In this document: positions 21,602-32,500 of the stretch, piece after piece
How positions within the stretch are numbered: the stretch's first letter is position 1
Layout: each line of letters begins with the position of its first letter
Assembly (NCBI RefSeq): GCF_958295425.1
Contig: NC_081149.1
Coordinates: forward strand, 7,383,654 to 7,447,653
DNA length: 64,000 nucleotides
Source: Solea solea
Taxonomy: Eukaryota > Chordata > Actinopteri > Pleuronectiformes > Soleidae
Reading direction: 5' to 3'
Made by a program: the position numbers and the translations under genes
The notes under the pieces: model-generated
The model's input: the letters and a program-made list of their open reading frames with translations, nothing else
Told to the model about the DNA's origin: nothing
The model's database searches: none

Positions 21602-24544
21602 AGCAAACTAAATAACAACGACAGAAACAAAAACATTACATCCTCGGGGGAAATAGAGGCTTATCTTTGGACATTTATTTTTAAAAATGATAACTTATGG
21701 ATTTGTTTTTTCACGTGTGTCGTCATCATTGTTTTCATTGTTGTTTTCCATTACGCCACCGCTGAGTCACAGCCAAGGACAACTGCTGTGTTAAAGCTGC
21801 AGTGTGTGACTTTTGTTTTGTAGATGATGTCACTTTGTTTTTATGCCGCATTCTTTAGATGAGGGCTGCAGCGATTATTAGATTAATCGATTATTAATAA
21901 GGATGTCCCTTTTTTGTGTCTGACCGATACTGAGGTCAAAAACTCGAGTATCCACCGATACCAAAATAAGTCTGATACAGTAATTGTGTATACAGCAGCA
22001 GCACAACACTTCTTTGTGTTTTCAGTCAAACTCCAACCTATTTTTCAGCCTGCGCTTTACTAGCGCATCATTTCTGTTGCCTCCATCTTTCTTGACATGA
22101 AACAAATCACTTCCTGCGTGCAGCATGGGAATATCGTCAGGCAACATGAGAATAAAACGCTGTTATAGTAGAGAAACATAGAGAGAGTGGTGTGTGGAGC
22201 TGACAGACTGATAATCAGTCCTGTGGTATGGAAAAGACATTTTTTTGTGTTTAAGAGTTACGCACTACAGCTTTAATTCCCAGCGTGACAGTCACAAAAC
22301 AATGTGATAAAAACTTTGAACTACAAATAAAGAGGATTGTAAAACAAAACAAAGTTTTAAAAAGAGAAGAACAAAATTCCAGAGGCTCATCCTAACAAGA
22401 CGTGGCAGTGAGATGCCATTCATGACCAACAGGAAGTGAGATAAAAAGGGAATTACATTAATTGTGGTGAGTTCCGTGTGTCTCAGAGGTTCCAGGAAGG
22501 CTGCTTAGAAACAAATGTCAACACTGAAGATCAGGAATCTTTCTCATTGAGAACATGACGACTAGGTGACGATGATTTCATATAAATATCTAATTTTCTA
22601 TTTAAATAACATATTTTTAAGTGATTACTGTGTGATATTTGTGCTGATCTGTGAAGATGACAAACAATTTAGCTTTAAGAATTATTATTTTCAGGATTTA
22701 CTGTGGCATTATTTCTATTTATAAACACATGTTTAAGGGAAAGTAAGATTCTCACAAAAATTGGCACACATTGAAATAATAGGTCCTTTATCTTCAAAAG
22801 AGTACAAAAACACATAACAACTACAAACTGGTCTATTTATAGTGAATTTGTGCTGATGCATTTATGACCTAAGACATAGTGTTCCAACCATATTCCAAAT
22901 ATTCTGCTCATTCAAAGAAGAAATAAACAGTCAGAAATTTGGGTTTTGTTATCCACTCAAATATTATGATTTTCTTTTTCCACTTTATGTCCAATCCAGT
23001 GAGTTTTTTTAATCAAATTATCCAACTAAAACCGATACCATAGTATCGTCATTGCTCATCCCTTGACAGGTCCACTGTGTCCCAGACTAAAAATGTCTGC
23101 CTGTGGGATCAAGAACTATGTGAGTCAAACAGGATTGGACGAGGGAGACATGCACACAGCAGTGGGACTGGCACAATGAGACAGTCATATTATGTTATGA
23201 CAGCTCGCTGTTGAGACTGGTTAACGGTGAACAGGAGCATAAAGAAATACCGGGGCAGTGTAGTTAGCGCAGTCGTAGGAATGTGTGCTGAAAAAAAAAA
23301 CATCTTTGGGCATGTCACAGTGTAAATATGCAGGAATTCCTTTCAATTCTTAAATAAAACAACAGATTTTATGAATGCCTTCCTTAGACAGGTACACCTG
23401 TGCACCACAGTCTGTTCTCAAATCCCCAAACCGGCGAGGAAACAGTGCTGTTTCTAATAAATGCGAACAATTTAAAAGTCTAATCTCGAGCCTAAAACAC
23501 CAGAAGGTAGTTTGAATGAATCCAAGATGTTTTCTATTTACAAATACACATGTATTTTATATATATGTTCATCTTTTTATGACTGTAATTCATAACCGTT
23601 TAGCTCGATGATGATCACTCTCGTTACATTATCACATCCATCTGCTTCCCACCGGCCATATGTGTGTGTGTGTGTGTGTGTTTTTTTTAGCTATCTTACC
23701 GATTCAGAATTGCTCATTTGGACACGAGTGAGAAACACATGAGTCTGCAGCTGCAGTCGTGACGCAGGGTTTCTGTCCAGGACTGAGCCTGAGTTTGAGA
23801 AAGTTTATATTCACACTGTAGTTCAGTTCATTTGGGCCTGACCAAAGAAAGAAAGAAAGACAAGAAAAAGAAAGAAAAGTAATGTTTGTTGTTGCTTTTC
23901 AGTTTTTGGTCCGACAAAATATTCACACTTCAAACAAACCCAGAGGTGTAAACACGAAAACACATGGATTCACTCAGTGTTGTCCGTACAACAGCACTGG
24001 GGGAAAATCACATCATTCATTGTGATTAAAAGCAAGTTTACTGCTTCTTCTGTGAAGGCATGGGAAATTCCCAACCAACATTATTATAATAAGTGCAAAA
24101 ATATGCTTTCTTTTTAATATTCCTGAAGAGAAAATCATTACAATACAAAGAGAGCACAGCACAGACCTCCACTTCATCATCTGCCTTTTAGACTTTGGCA
24201 CCTGAGAGATCCAGAAGAACTTGATCTGTAGAGAACTTTACCTGCTTATAGATAATACTATCTTACATAAACATGACAAAATTCATCCTGATCTGTTACA
24301 ATGTCACAGAGATATACACGTCTGAATCTTGTTAAACGGGACTGAACCATGTTACATTTAAATTCACACCAAATCAGTCAGTGTTAACAGGTTTGCTCAT
24401 TATAAGAGATAATGATTTCTTGAAAATGTCATAATTTTTTTTGCAGGGATGGGACGATACCACTTTTTTGTATCTGATACTGATATCAATATCACAAACT
24501 TGAGTATCTACAGATACCGATATCACAAATTCGAGTATCTACCG

Positions 24545-24582
24545 ATGTGCTGTATCGGTAGATATTGGTAGATACAGCACAT
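24545..24582. other. Perfect 12-bp stem hairpin
   Basis: Arms ATGTGCTGTATC and GATACAGCACAT enclose a 14-base loop. It lies in a decayed repeat with GATACC/GATATC runs of a kind seen also near 21930 and 34900, so it probably formed inside that repeat. Confidence 0.55.
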
Positions 24583-25470
24583 GTATCTAAGAATCTTGTC
24601 TTAAATTAGATCATTATAAATCATGATAAGTCCCCCTTGTGGCACATCCAAATGAATCACTAGGACTGTATGTTGGTGAGCACCAGCGCTAACCACTGCA
24701 CCACCACGACAGCCCCTAAAATCACATCAGTGCTGCTATTAAAATAAATCCTTTGGCTGCTTCCACACCCTGTGTGTGTGTATAACGAACCGCCTCATTT
24801 TAGGCAGCTCTGGTTGACTAAATGGTTTGGTTTTTAATTTTTGTCATAAAACAAAAGCTAGAGTCGTGACACTTTTGACAACAGCGGGGACAAACACCAA
24901 ACCAGGGAGGGAAGCCTCATAATGTAAACAGAAAACATGGGATGTTAAAATAATGGTGAGGCACAATAATGTAGTGAAAAGAAGAAACAAAGAGGACGGC
25001 AGTGCTTTAAATCACCACGGAAGGGGAGAAAAGGCTCAAATACTTTGGTGCAAAAACCAAGTGCGAAACAAGTGGAAAACTCCTCAATCAACTTAATCCT
25101 CAGTTTTATTATTATTATTATTATTATTAAGCACCAAAGAGCTTCCAGTTAAAACAAAAACTGTTACCTAATTTTAAATAAACTAGGTCACTATCTTCTT
25201 TTTTCTGTATATCAACCCTGACACCAAATCTTACCGTTAAATATGGAAATGCTTCAGTAATAATTATACATTTAAACATGTTCATGAAGTACAGAGAGAT
25301 ACTGAAAACAATGAACCTTTTTTCACTTTCAGTGGCGTTTGCCTTCGTCCACATGATGTAACGGCTAAATGCGTTGATGTCACATTTAAAAGCAACGTCT
25401 CACGACTTCAGTTCATCATAAGAATCAATTAACCAGAACACGTTGGCCCTCTGCTCTCATGCTTGATCCA

Positions 25471-26371
25471 TGTGATGGTAGCCGAGGGTGCGCTATTGAG
25501 TGGGTGTGGGTTTGGCCCGGAAAAATCAGAGGCAGAGTGAAAATATGGACAAAAGGGTTTATTCAGGCTTGAGGGATAAAAAAAATCAAGCATTAAGTGT
25601 CCATGTGCAAAATTCAAATAAATCAATAAAATTAAAAAAGAACAAAAATAAATCAAAAGTCAGCAAAATTATAGCGAAACTCCAAATCCGCTCATTGACT
25701 AAATACTCCGAGAGTCACAGTGCTATCACACAACATCCTCAAGCACCCCCGACATAGACTGGACGCACAAACATATAGCAGGTGGCCAGCACCATTTACA
25801 CTTAAGGGGGAACATATAACAAGTAATTAACACATAAATAACAAGACAGACTCTAAACCAAAGTACATGTTCTTAGATATCAAAAAGAGACAGATTTACA
25901 AAATAAATACAAAACAGTCCACTCTCTTGCCCATGAAAAAGGACACATAACAGAGGGGGTTTGATCAGGACCCACCTCTGTCATCCCCATGGTCATAACG
26001 ACTGTGGACTAAGCCAATTAGGCCCGGAACCAAATAAATGTTCACGTTTCTGGACGGCTCCTTTTCGCTGCCGGACAGACGTGGCCAGACTACGGACCAC
26101 AACAACCCCTCCGGCGCAACCGGTAATCCATGTTTACCGGTTTACTGGTGAGCACCGTGACTGTCCACCATAACTTTAATAATCCTGTGCGTCTCCTCTT
26201 CTGCAGATGCGCACCGCAGCTGCTCCGCACTCGCCTGCGGCAACCGCTGCATGCAAGAGCGCGGCTGCTAACGTCCTGGTATAAGAGTGTGTGTGTGGGT
26301 GTGTGTGTGTGTGTGTGTGTTTTCAATTAGCCTGGAGGGCTTCTCTGTGCGGTCGCTCCGTGACCGTCACA
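25471..26371 (-). repeat. 3' LTR of the Gypsy element
   Basis: 901 bp. A polyadenylation signal AATAAA on the minus strand lies at 25558-25563, about 90 bases before the LTR end, a plausible R-region position (the other LTR has it at 31007-31012). Short open frames within the LTR are duplicated in both copies and are not genes. Confidence 0.93.
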
Positions 26372-26386
26372 CCCCCCCCCACCTCT
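26372..26386 (-). other. Polypurine tract
   Basis: Minus strand AGAGGTGGGGGGGGG directly abuts the TG of the 3' LTR, as expected for the plus-strand primer of an LTR element. It lies 4 bases after the gag-pol stop codon. Confidence 0.8.
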
Positions 26387-26390
26387 GGTC

Positions 26391-29300
26391 TCACGCCGGC
26401 AGGCGGGAGAGGTAGTCAGCAGTGGCATTGCTCCGCCCAGGGATGTGCCGGATTGTGAACCGATACGGCTGCATTGACAGGTACCAGCGGGTAATGCGGG
26501 CGTTTGAGTCCCGCATGCGGTTCATCCATTGCAGAGGCCGATGATCTGTCTCCAGGAGGAACTCCCGGCCCAGGAGGTAGTATCGGAAGGCATCAAGTGC
26601 CCATTTCACTGCCAGACACTCCTTCTCGACCGTAGAGTATCGCGTCTCCCTCGGAAACAGTTTGCGGCTGATGTACGCCACTGGATGCCTCTGGTCTGAT
26701 TCACCCTGGAGAAGCACTGCACCTACACCTGTGTCAGAGGCGTCCGTCTGTAGCACAAATGGCTCTCCAAAATTAGGACAGTAGAGTAGAGGCTCATTAC
26801 ACAGTGCATTCTGAATGTCTTCAAAAGCCTTCCTGGCCTCTTCGGACCACTGCACCTGGACCGGAGAGTTCTTACGTGTCAGATCGGTAAGTGCAACGGC
26901 CCTCACAGAAAAGTTGGGCACAAATCGTCTGTACCATCCAGCCATGCCCAGGAACGACCGTACCTGAGTCTTAGTCTGAGGCAAGGGGCATCTCTGGATA
27001 GCCTCGAGTTTCTGCACCTGTGGCTTGATGACACCCCCTCCAATCACATAGCCCAAATACTCGGCCTCCCTCTTGGCAATGGCACACTTAGTAGGGTTTA
27101 TAGTGAGACCTGCAGACTCAATCCTCCCCAGAACATCCTTCAGGTGCTTGACATGGTCTTCCCATGACGCGCTGTACACCACAACGTCATCAAGGTAAGC
27201 TGCCGCGTAGCCATTGGTGCCGGCCAACACCTGATCCATTAACCTCTGAAATGTTGCGGGGGCTCCATGCAGCCCAAACGGCATCTTGCAGAAATGGAAG
27301 AGACCCCAGGGAGTCCGAAACGCAGTGAGCTCCCTGGCAGCATCACTAAGGGGAACCTGCCAATAACCTTTTGCAAGGTCCAAGGTGGTTACCCACTTTG
27401 CAGGTCCCAGAGAGTCAATGAGGTCATCGATTCGGGGGGTTGGATAAGAGTCAAATTTAGAGACAGAATTGAGATATCGGAAGTCAACGCAGAACCGCAG
27501 GGTCCCATCTTTCTTGGGCACCAACACGACAGGGCTGCACCATTCACTCTTAGACCGTTCAACAATGTCCATGGCCAGCATCTGGTTGACCTCCTTCCTC
27601 AACCCGTCAAGAAGCCGCTCGGGGATGCGGTAGCTCATGCGTCGGGGTGCTGCACCTTCACCCAGGGTGATGTGATGGTTTACCAGCTTGGTGTGCCCTG
27701 GCTGCGCCTGGAACAAGGCTGGATCACAGAGATGTTTAATGTCCATTTGCTGAGCAGGGGAAAGATGGCTGAGGTCAAGGGTGCCCTCTGTTGGTAAAGG
27801 TAGGTACTGCTCCTCCACCTCATCCTCCTCTGGCACACGTCGGATCATGAGCACCTCAGCACCTGTACGTTCCCGCCACTCCTTCAGGAGGTTGATGTGC
27901 AAGACCCTTCTTGAGTGCCTCTGCCCCAGTTTTGCGACCTCATAAGTTGTAGATCCCAGCTTACGAGTAACCTCAAAAGGGCCTTGCCATTTTGCCAACA
28001 ATTTACTGGACTCACTTGGCAGCATCACCAGCACCTTGTCACCTTCAGCAAAACTCCGAGAACGGGCTCTCTGGTCGTAATAGGACTTTTGACGCTGCTG
28101 TGCTTGTTCGAGGTTCTGTTGCGCCAGTTCCGACATACTCTTCAGCCTCTCTCTCATCTGCAGAACATATGAGAGGATATTCTGTGGCTGCGGTAAATCC
28201 TCATCGGGCATCCAGGTCTCTTTTAATAGTGCCAGGGGTCCGCGCACTTCACGGCTGTACAGCAGTTCGAAGGGTGAAAATCCAGTAGAAGCTTGCGGTA
28301 CCTCCCGGTACGCAAAGAGAAGATAGGGGAGCCAGTTGTCCCAGTCTGCACCAGTTTCACTCACAAACTTGCGTAACATGTGCTTGAGAGTCTGGTTGAA
28401 CCGCTCAGTCAGTCCATCGGTCTGTGGATGATAGGGTGTAGTCCGTATGCCCTTTATCCCTAACAGCTTGTAGGCCTGCTTAAGGAGCTTGGACATAAAG
28501 TTGGACCCCTGATCAGTGATTATAGCTCTAGGAAACCCCACCCTTGAAAACAGCTGAACAAGACATGTGGCTACAGTTCTAGCCTTCACTGCTTTCAGAG
28601 CAAAGACCTCAGGGTACCTAGTGGCATAATCTGTGATGACCAACATAAACCGGTTCCCAGTTTTACTGCGCTCAAGAGGCCCTACCACATCCATCCCTAA
28701 CTGCTCAAAAGGGGTTCCTACTACAGGAAGTGGCTCTAAGGGGACCTTTGGGGGACATCTGCTAGCTGTTTTCTGGCATTCGGGACACGTTTGGCAAAAC
28801 TCTGCAATGTCTTTGGCCATATTTGGCCAGTAAAAATAGCGGTTGATTCGGGAGATGGTCTTCTGTCTGCCTAAATGGCCTGCCCATGGGATAGAATGGC
28901 CTAGGTCAAGGACTACCCCTCTAACCTTCTGGGGAACTACGATCCTTGCCTCTGCCCCTCCGCCTTTATACAGCACACCATTCTTAATGGCAAACCCCTG
29001 TCTTGAAGTTTCTTCCCCAACACCGCTGAGCTGCGCTGCCTGGGTCTGCAGGTATAAGGGGCCAGTGTCTGGGTCTTGCTGCTGCATTAAGCTCATATTT
29101 TGGGGGATCTCTAAAGGAACCTCCAACCGCTCTAGACAAACGTCCTCCTGACCCTGAGCCACCCCAAACTGAAACTGCTCCCGTCTTTTCTGTCCTTTGG
29201 TTTTTCTGGTCTTCCCAGGCTGGGCTTCAATGTCTGCATTGTGGAAGGGCAGTACAAAAAGTGGTGATTCTACCTCACTCTTCTTAGCCATGGCCCGTGT

Positions 29301-30881
29301 CACTGTCATATTACACTCCCCTCCCACAGACACTAAATCCAGCAAAAGGGGAAAATCTTGGCCCAAAATTAACTGATATGGCAAATTATCTACCACCCCA
29401 ACCTCCAGTAAGTAAGTCTGTCCCAAAACCTGTACATACACACTTGCAGTTGGATACACCCTTTTCTCCCCATGAACACACTTCAATTGGGTCATCACAG
29501 AGTAGTTCCTGAGCTGTATTGGGACCAAGGCAGACGACACTAAGGACTGCATGCTGCCTGTATCTACCAGCGCCCTAACCTCCCGCCCATTCACGACTAC
29601 AGCATGACAAGGGAGAGCTACAGGTTTCTTAGGGGAACTAGACCTAGGTACTGTGCATATGTTAGATTGGTTGGCTGGATTATTGGGGCATTTCGGTTTT
29701 ATATGACCTTCCTGTCCACACTGGTAACACACTGGTACTTTGGGGCCACCCATTTTCAGTGCAGGGTTCTGTTTAAACGGAGCACCCCTATCAACCACTG
29801 ATGTTCCCTCACTGCTGGTTTTCCTCACAGGTTGAGTCTGTCGGTAGGCTCTATTTGAGTCTCTACCCCCTCTCCACTGAGCATATGTCCAGCCCTGGGC
29901 TTTCCGTCTGGCTGCCACAAAGACATCTGCCAGAGCAGCAGCATCCGCAGCAGTTGCCGGGTTGCGTTCCCTAATCCACACCTGGAGATCGGGAGAAACC
30001 AAACGCAGGAACTGTTCCAAAATAATCATCTCCCCAATGTCCTCTTTGGTGCGGTGTTGTGGTTGAACCCATCTGTGGTACAGATCGCGCAGACGGACGT
30101 ACAGCTCCTTCGGGGTCTCCTCCTCGCCCACCTCAGCTCCTCGAAACTGCAGACGGCAAGTCTCCTGGTTGATGTTATATTTCTCCAATATGGCCTCCTT
30201 CAGCATTGCATAAACGAGGGAGTCATCCTGGTCCATATTAACATAAGCAGCCCTAGCCTTGCCCGTCAGGAGGGGCGCTAATCTAACTGCCCAGTCAGTT
30301 GTCGGCCACTGACACGCCACTGCAATCCTCTCAAACATCACTAAATAGTGTTCAACATCATCAGTGTTACTCAAACATTGCAGTCTTGGTTCTCTCTCTA
30401 TCGGAGCTCTACCTTGGCTACTTGGCCGGTGGCTGCAGGCTGATGGTGATGGACGGCCCCCCATGGCCGAGGTCCGCTCTGGTACCTCGGAGACACCAGC
30501 GCCATAAGCAGCAGCCTCGGCAGGTCCCCCCGGGTCTGGTGTGGTTCGGATATACACCTCCCGCTGCAGGAGGCCAAAATGATGTTGGATCGACTTCCAC
30601 CGGTTCTCCTGACGTGCTGCTTCTATCTCCAGATGAGCATCTCGTGTCTGCTGCCGTGCCATAAGGGAACGAAACATATCCCTTAGCTCCTGCAGGGACG
30701 CATCTTCGGTGACCTGAGTTAATTCTGGTTCAGGACCATCTTCGATTTCGCCTCCAACGGCACCGCTCTCCAGGGGAACAGGTCTCCTCTCGGTGGGGGC
30801 ACATTTCTTTGGCGCCATACCATCCACAGCAGAGGGCAATGCCGAAAAACCCACCAGCTCAAAAAAGAAAAAATTACTCAC
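26391..30881 (-). CDS. Gag-Pol polyprotein, integrase before reverse transcriptase
   Basis: 1496-residue single frame with no frameshift between gag and pol. In order: gag-like region (about 150-340); CCHC zinc knuckle CYQCGQEGHIKPKC (385-398); aspartic protease with VDTGS (Asp 439); integrase HHCC zinc finger (about 657-705, ends CQTCPEC); integrase core with Asp 731, Asp 790 and Glu 826, a D,D35E spacing; a KWQGPFEV module (about 960-1000) like the GPY/F domain; reverse transcriptase (about 1085-1275) with VPKKDGTLRFCVD and YLDD at 1229-1232; RNase H (about 1370-1490) with TDASDTG and TDHRPL. All key catalytic residues are present. The start at 30881 lies just after the primer-binding site; a second Met at residue 22 is an alternative. 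The stop (26391-26393) nearly touches the polypurine tract. Supplies particle, protease, integration and reverse-transcription functions for the element. Confidence 0.95.
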   Translation of the reverse strand: MSNFFFFELVGFSALPSAVDGMAPKKCAPTERRPVPLESGAVGGEIEDGPEPELTQVTEDASLQELRDMFRSLMARQQTRDAHLEIEAARQENRWKSIQHHFGLLQREVYIRTTPDPGGPAEAAAYGAGVSEVPERTSAMGGRPSPSACSHRPSSQGRAPIEREPRLQCLSNTDDVEHYLVMFERIAVACQWPTTDWAVRLAPLLTGKARAAYVNMDQDDSLVYAMLKEAILEKYNINQETCRLQFRGAEVGEEETPKELYVRLRDLYHRWVQPQHRTKEDIGEMIILEQFLRLVSPDLQVWIRERNPATAADAAALADVFVAARRKAQGWTYAQWRGGRDSNRAYRQTQPVRKTSSEGTSVVDRGAPFKQNPALKMGGPKVPVCYQCGQEGHIKPKCPNNPANQSNICTVPRSSSPKKPVALPCHAVVVNGREVRALVDTGSMQSLVSSALVPIQLRNYSVMTQLKCVHGEKRVYPTASVYVQVLGQTYLLEVGVVDNLPYQLILGQDFPLLLDLVSVGGECNMTVTRAMAKKSEVESPLFVLPFHNADIEAQPGKTRKTKGQKRREQFQFGVAQGQEDVCLERLEVPLEIPQNMSLMQQQDPDTGPLYLQTQAAQLSGVGEETSRQGFAIKNGVLYKGGGAEARIVVPQKVRGVVLDLGHSIPWAGHLGRQKTISRINRYFYWPNMAKDIAEFCQTCPECQKTASRCPPKVPLEPLPVVGTPFEQLGMDVVGPLERSKTGNRFMLVITDYATRYPEVFALKAVKARTVATCLVQLFSRVGFPRAIITDQGSNFMSKLLKQAYKLLGIKGIRTTPYHPQTDGLTERFNQTLKHMLRKFVSETGADWDNWLPYLLFAYREVPQASTGFSPFELLYSREVRGPLALLKETWMPDEDLPQPQNILSYVLQMRERLKSMSELAQQNLEQAQQRQKSYYDQRARSRSFAEGDKVLVMLPSESSKLLAKWQGPFEVTRKLGSTTYEVAKLGQRHSRRVLHINLLKEWRERTGAEVLMIRRVPEEDEVEEQYLPLPTEGTLDLSHLSPAQQMDIKHLCDPALFQAQPGHTKLVNHHITLGEGAAPRRMSYRIPERLLDGLRKEVNQMLAMDIVERSKSEWCSPVVLVPKKDGTLRFCVDFRYLNSVSKFDSYPTPRIDDLIDSLGPAKWVTTLDLAKGYWQVPLSDAARELTAFRTPWGLFHFCKMPFGLHGAPATFQRLMDQVLAGTNGYAAAYLDDVVVYSASWEDHVKHLKDVLGRIESAGLTINPTKCAIAKREAEYLGYVIGGGVIKPQVQKLEAIQRCPLPQTKTQVRSFLGMAGWYRRFVPNFSVRAVALTDLTRKNSPVQVQWSEEARKAFEDIQNALCNEPLLYCPNFGEPFVLQTDASDTGVGAVLLQGESDQRHPVAYISRKLFPRETRYSTVEKECLAVKWALDAFRYYLLGREFLLETDHRPLQWMNRMRDSNARITRWYLSMQPYRFTIRHIPGRSNATADYLSRLPA

Positions 30882-30899
30882 TACTGTCCTCTACTGGCC

Positions 30900-30917
30900 A
30901 TCCCACCACTGCCACCA
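30900..30917 (-). other. Primer-binding site, tRNA-Leu-like
   Basis: Two bases after the 5' LTR the minus strand reads TGGTGGCAGTGGTGGGAT. Its complement ends CCCACCACTGCCACCA, which from memory differs by one base from the 3' end of vertebrate tRNA-Leu (AAG/UAG type, CCCACCGCTGCCA plus CCA). Position and TGG start are typical of a minus-strand primer site. Confidence 0.75.
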
Positions 30918-30919
30918 GT

Positions 30920-31821
30920 TGTGATGGTAGCCGAGGGTGCGCTATTGAGTGGGTGTGGGTTTGGCCCGGAAAAATCAGAGGCAGAGTGAAAATATGGACA
31001 AAAGGGTTTATTCAGGCTTGAGGGATAAAAAAAAATCAAGCATTAAGTGTCCATGTGCAAAATTCAAATAAATCAATAAAATTAAAAAAGAACAAAAATA
31101 AATCAAAAGTCAGCAAAATTATAGCGAAACTCCAAATCCGCTCATTGACTAAATACTCCGAGAGTCACAGTGCTATCACACAACATCCTCAAGCACCCCC
31201 GACATAGACTGGACGCACAAACATATAGCAGGTGGCCAGCACCATTTACACTTAAGGGGGAACATATAACAAGTAATTAACACATAAATAACAAGACAGA
31301 CTCTAAACCAAAGTACATGTTCTTAGATATCAAAAAGAGACAGATTTACAAAATAAATACAAAACAGTCCACTCTCTTGCCCATGAAAAAGGACACATAA
31401 CAGAGGGGGTTTGATCAGGACCCACCTCTGTCATCCCCATGGTCATAACGACTGTGGACTAAGCCAATTAGGCCCGGAACCAAATAAATGTTCACGTTTC
31501 TGGACGGCTCCTTTTCGCTGCCGGACAGACGTGGCCAGACTACGGACCACAACAACCCCTCCGGCGCAACCGGTAATCCATGTTTACCGGTTTACTGGTG
31601 AGCACCGTGACTGTCCACCATAACTTTAATAATCCTGTGCGTCTCCTCTTCTGCAGATGCGCACCGCAGCTGCTCCGCACTCGCCTGCGGCAACCGCTGC
31701 ATGCAAGAGCGCGGCTGCTAACGTCCTGGTATAAGAGTGTGTGTGTGGGTGTGTGTGTGTGTGTGTGTGTTTTCAATTAGCCTGGAGGGCTTCTCTGTGC
31801 GGTCGCTCCGTGACCGTCACA
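30920..31821 (-). repeat. 5' LTR of the Gypsy element
   Basis: 902 bp, reads TGTGACGGTCACGGAGC at its start and GGCTACCATCACA at its end on the minus strand. Compared by eye with the other LTR, the only difference I found is one extra A in an A run (31029-31037). It includes a TG/AC microsatellite of identical length to the other copy. Confidence 0.93.
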
Positions 31822-32404
31822 ATCCAAGATGTTCATGATCAATCTAATTGTTTCTGGAGAAACTATAAAACCCTTTTATGAACAGCACACAGGTGTAACC
31901 AGCTGTTTCCTCGCCCAACAAAAGAGAGGATTTCCTCCAAGTCTGTGTGGACCTTTCCTAGGAAGAGACTCTTCAAAGCCCTGATAGTGATGCTAATGCT
32001 GACGTGCCAAAACATTAAGTATTACCTTGTGAAGCCCTACACCAAAGTATAACTTTAGAAGATGCACCACAATTCTCACGTTGTCACAGGTTGTGTCTGA
32101 GATTTTGACTTAAAAATAAGATTACCACTTTATTTTCGTCAATATTGTGACTTTATTCTCCAAAGTGTAATTGTTTTTATACAGTTTCACACTTATATGC
32201 TGAAGAAAATTGAGAATGAGTCACACTTTCTTCTGTATTGCCCACATCATGATAAATTAAGGACACTTTTACCAAGTCAATTGTCTTTTTAAACAAAATT
32301 AAATAGATGTTTAACTTTAATGTATATAAATTGGCTACTTATATTTCTGGGGAAAAAAAGATTTATCTTTCTTCTCTGGTTTGGTGTTTTTTTTTTGTCT
32401 AAAC

Positions 32405-32500
32405 CCATGGTTCTCAAACTGAGGTGTGTGTACACCCAGTGGTGCGCAAGTTCCTCTGGTGGTACTTGGAGGAAAGTCAGAAAATACTGTGCTATATTCT
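32405..32500 (+). repeat. Dispersed repeat, CCATGGTTCTCAAA family
   Basis: Plus-strand copy: CCCATGGTTCTCAAACTGAG, a CCAGTGGTGCGCAAG block and GGTACTTGGAGGAAAGTC. Aligns with the reverse copies at 18450-18600 and 40345-40455. Confidence 0.55.

Larger units (their letters stand above)
19102..25470. other. Upstream region of mrtfb start exon, repeats only
   Basis: No further exon recognised. The first 300 bp carry GA-rich and TG (19333-19363) tracts. Then come a palindromic element (19908-20297), a repeat half (21180-21330), a TTTC microsatellite (21568-21600), a TG tract (23661-23681), a short perfect hairpin (24545-24582) and an ATT tract (25106-25129). A promoter or 5' UTR for the short isoform may lie here, but no TATA box or defined site can be supported. 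Confidence 0.5.
25471..31821 (-). mobile_element. Complete Gmr1-like Ty3/Gypsy LTR retrotransposon
   Basis: 6351-bp element read from 31821 down to 25471. It has two LTRs starting TG and ending CA, a 5-bp target duplication ATCCA (25466-25470 and 31822-31826), a primer-binding site just after the 5' LTR, one intact gag-pol frame and a polypurine tract beside the 3' LTR. The pol order is protease, integrase, reverse transcriptase, RNase H, which among Gypsy-type elements is known for the Gmr1 group of deuterostomes. LTR near-identity suggests a very recent insertion. Confidence 0.93.

Noticed and set aside
27267..27797. 176-codon plus-strand frame
   Set aside because: Antisense of the reverse-transcriptase region of the gag-pol gene.
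31580..31780. 66-codon frames repeated at 26130-26330 and 31580-31780, and 70-codon frames at 25961 and 31411
   Set aside because: Identical because they lie in the two LTRs; no sign of coding selection.
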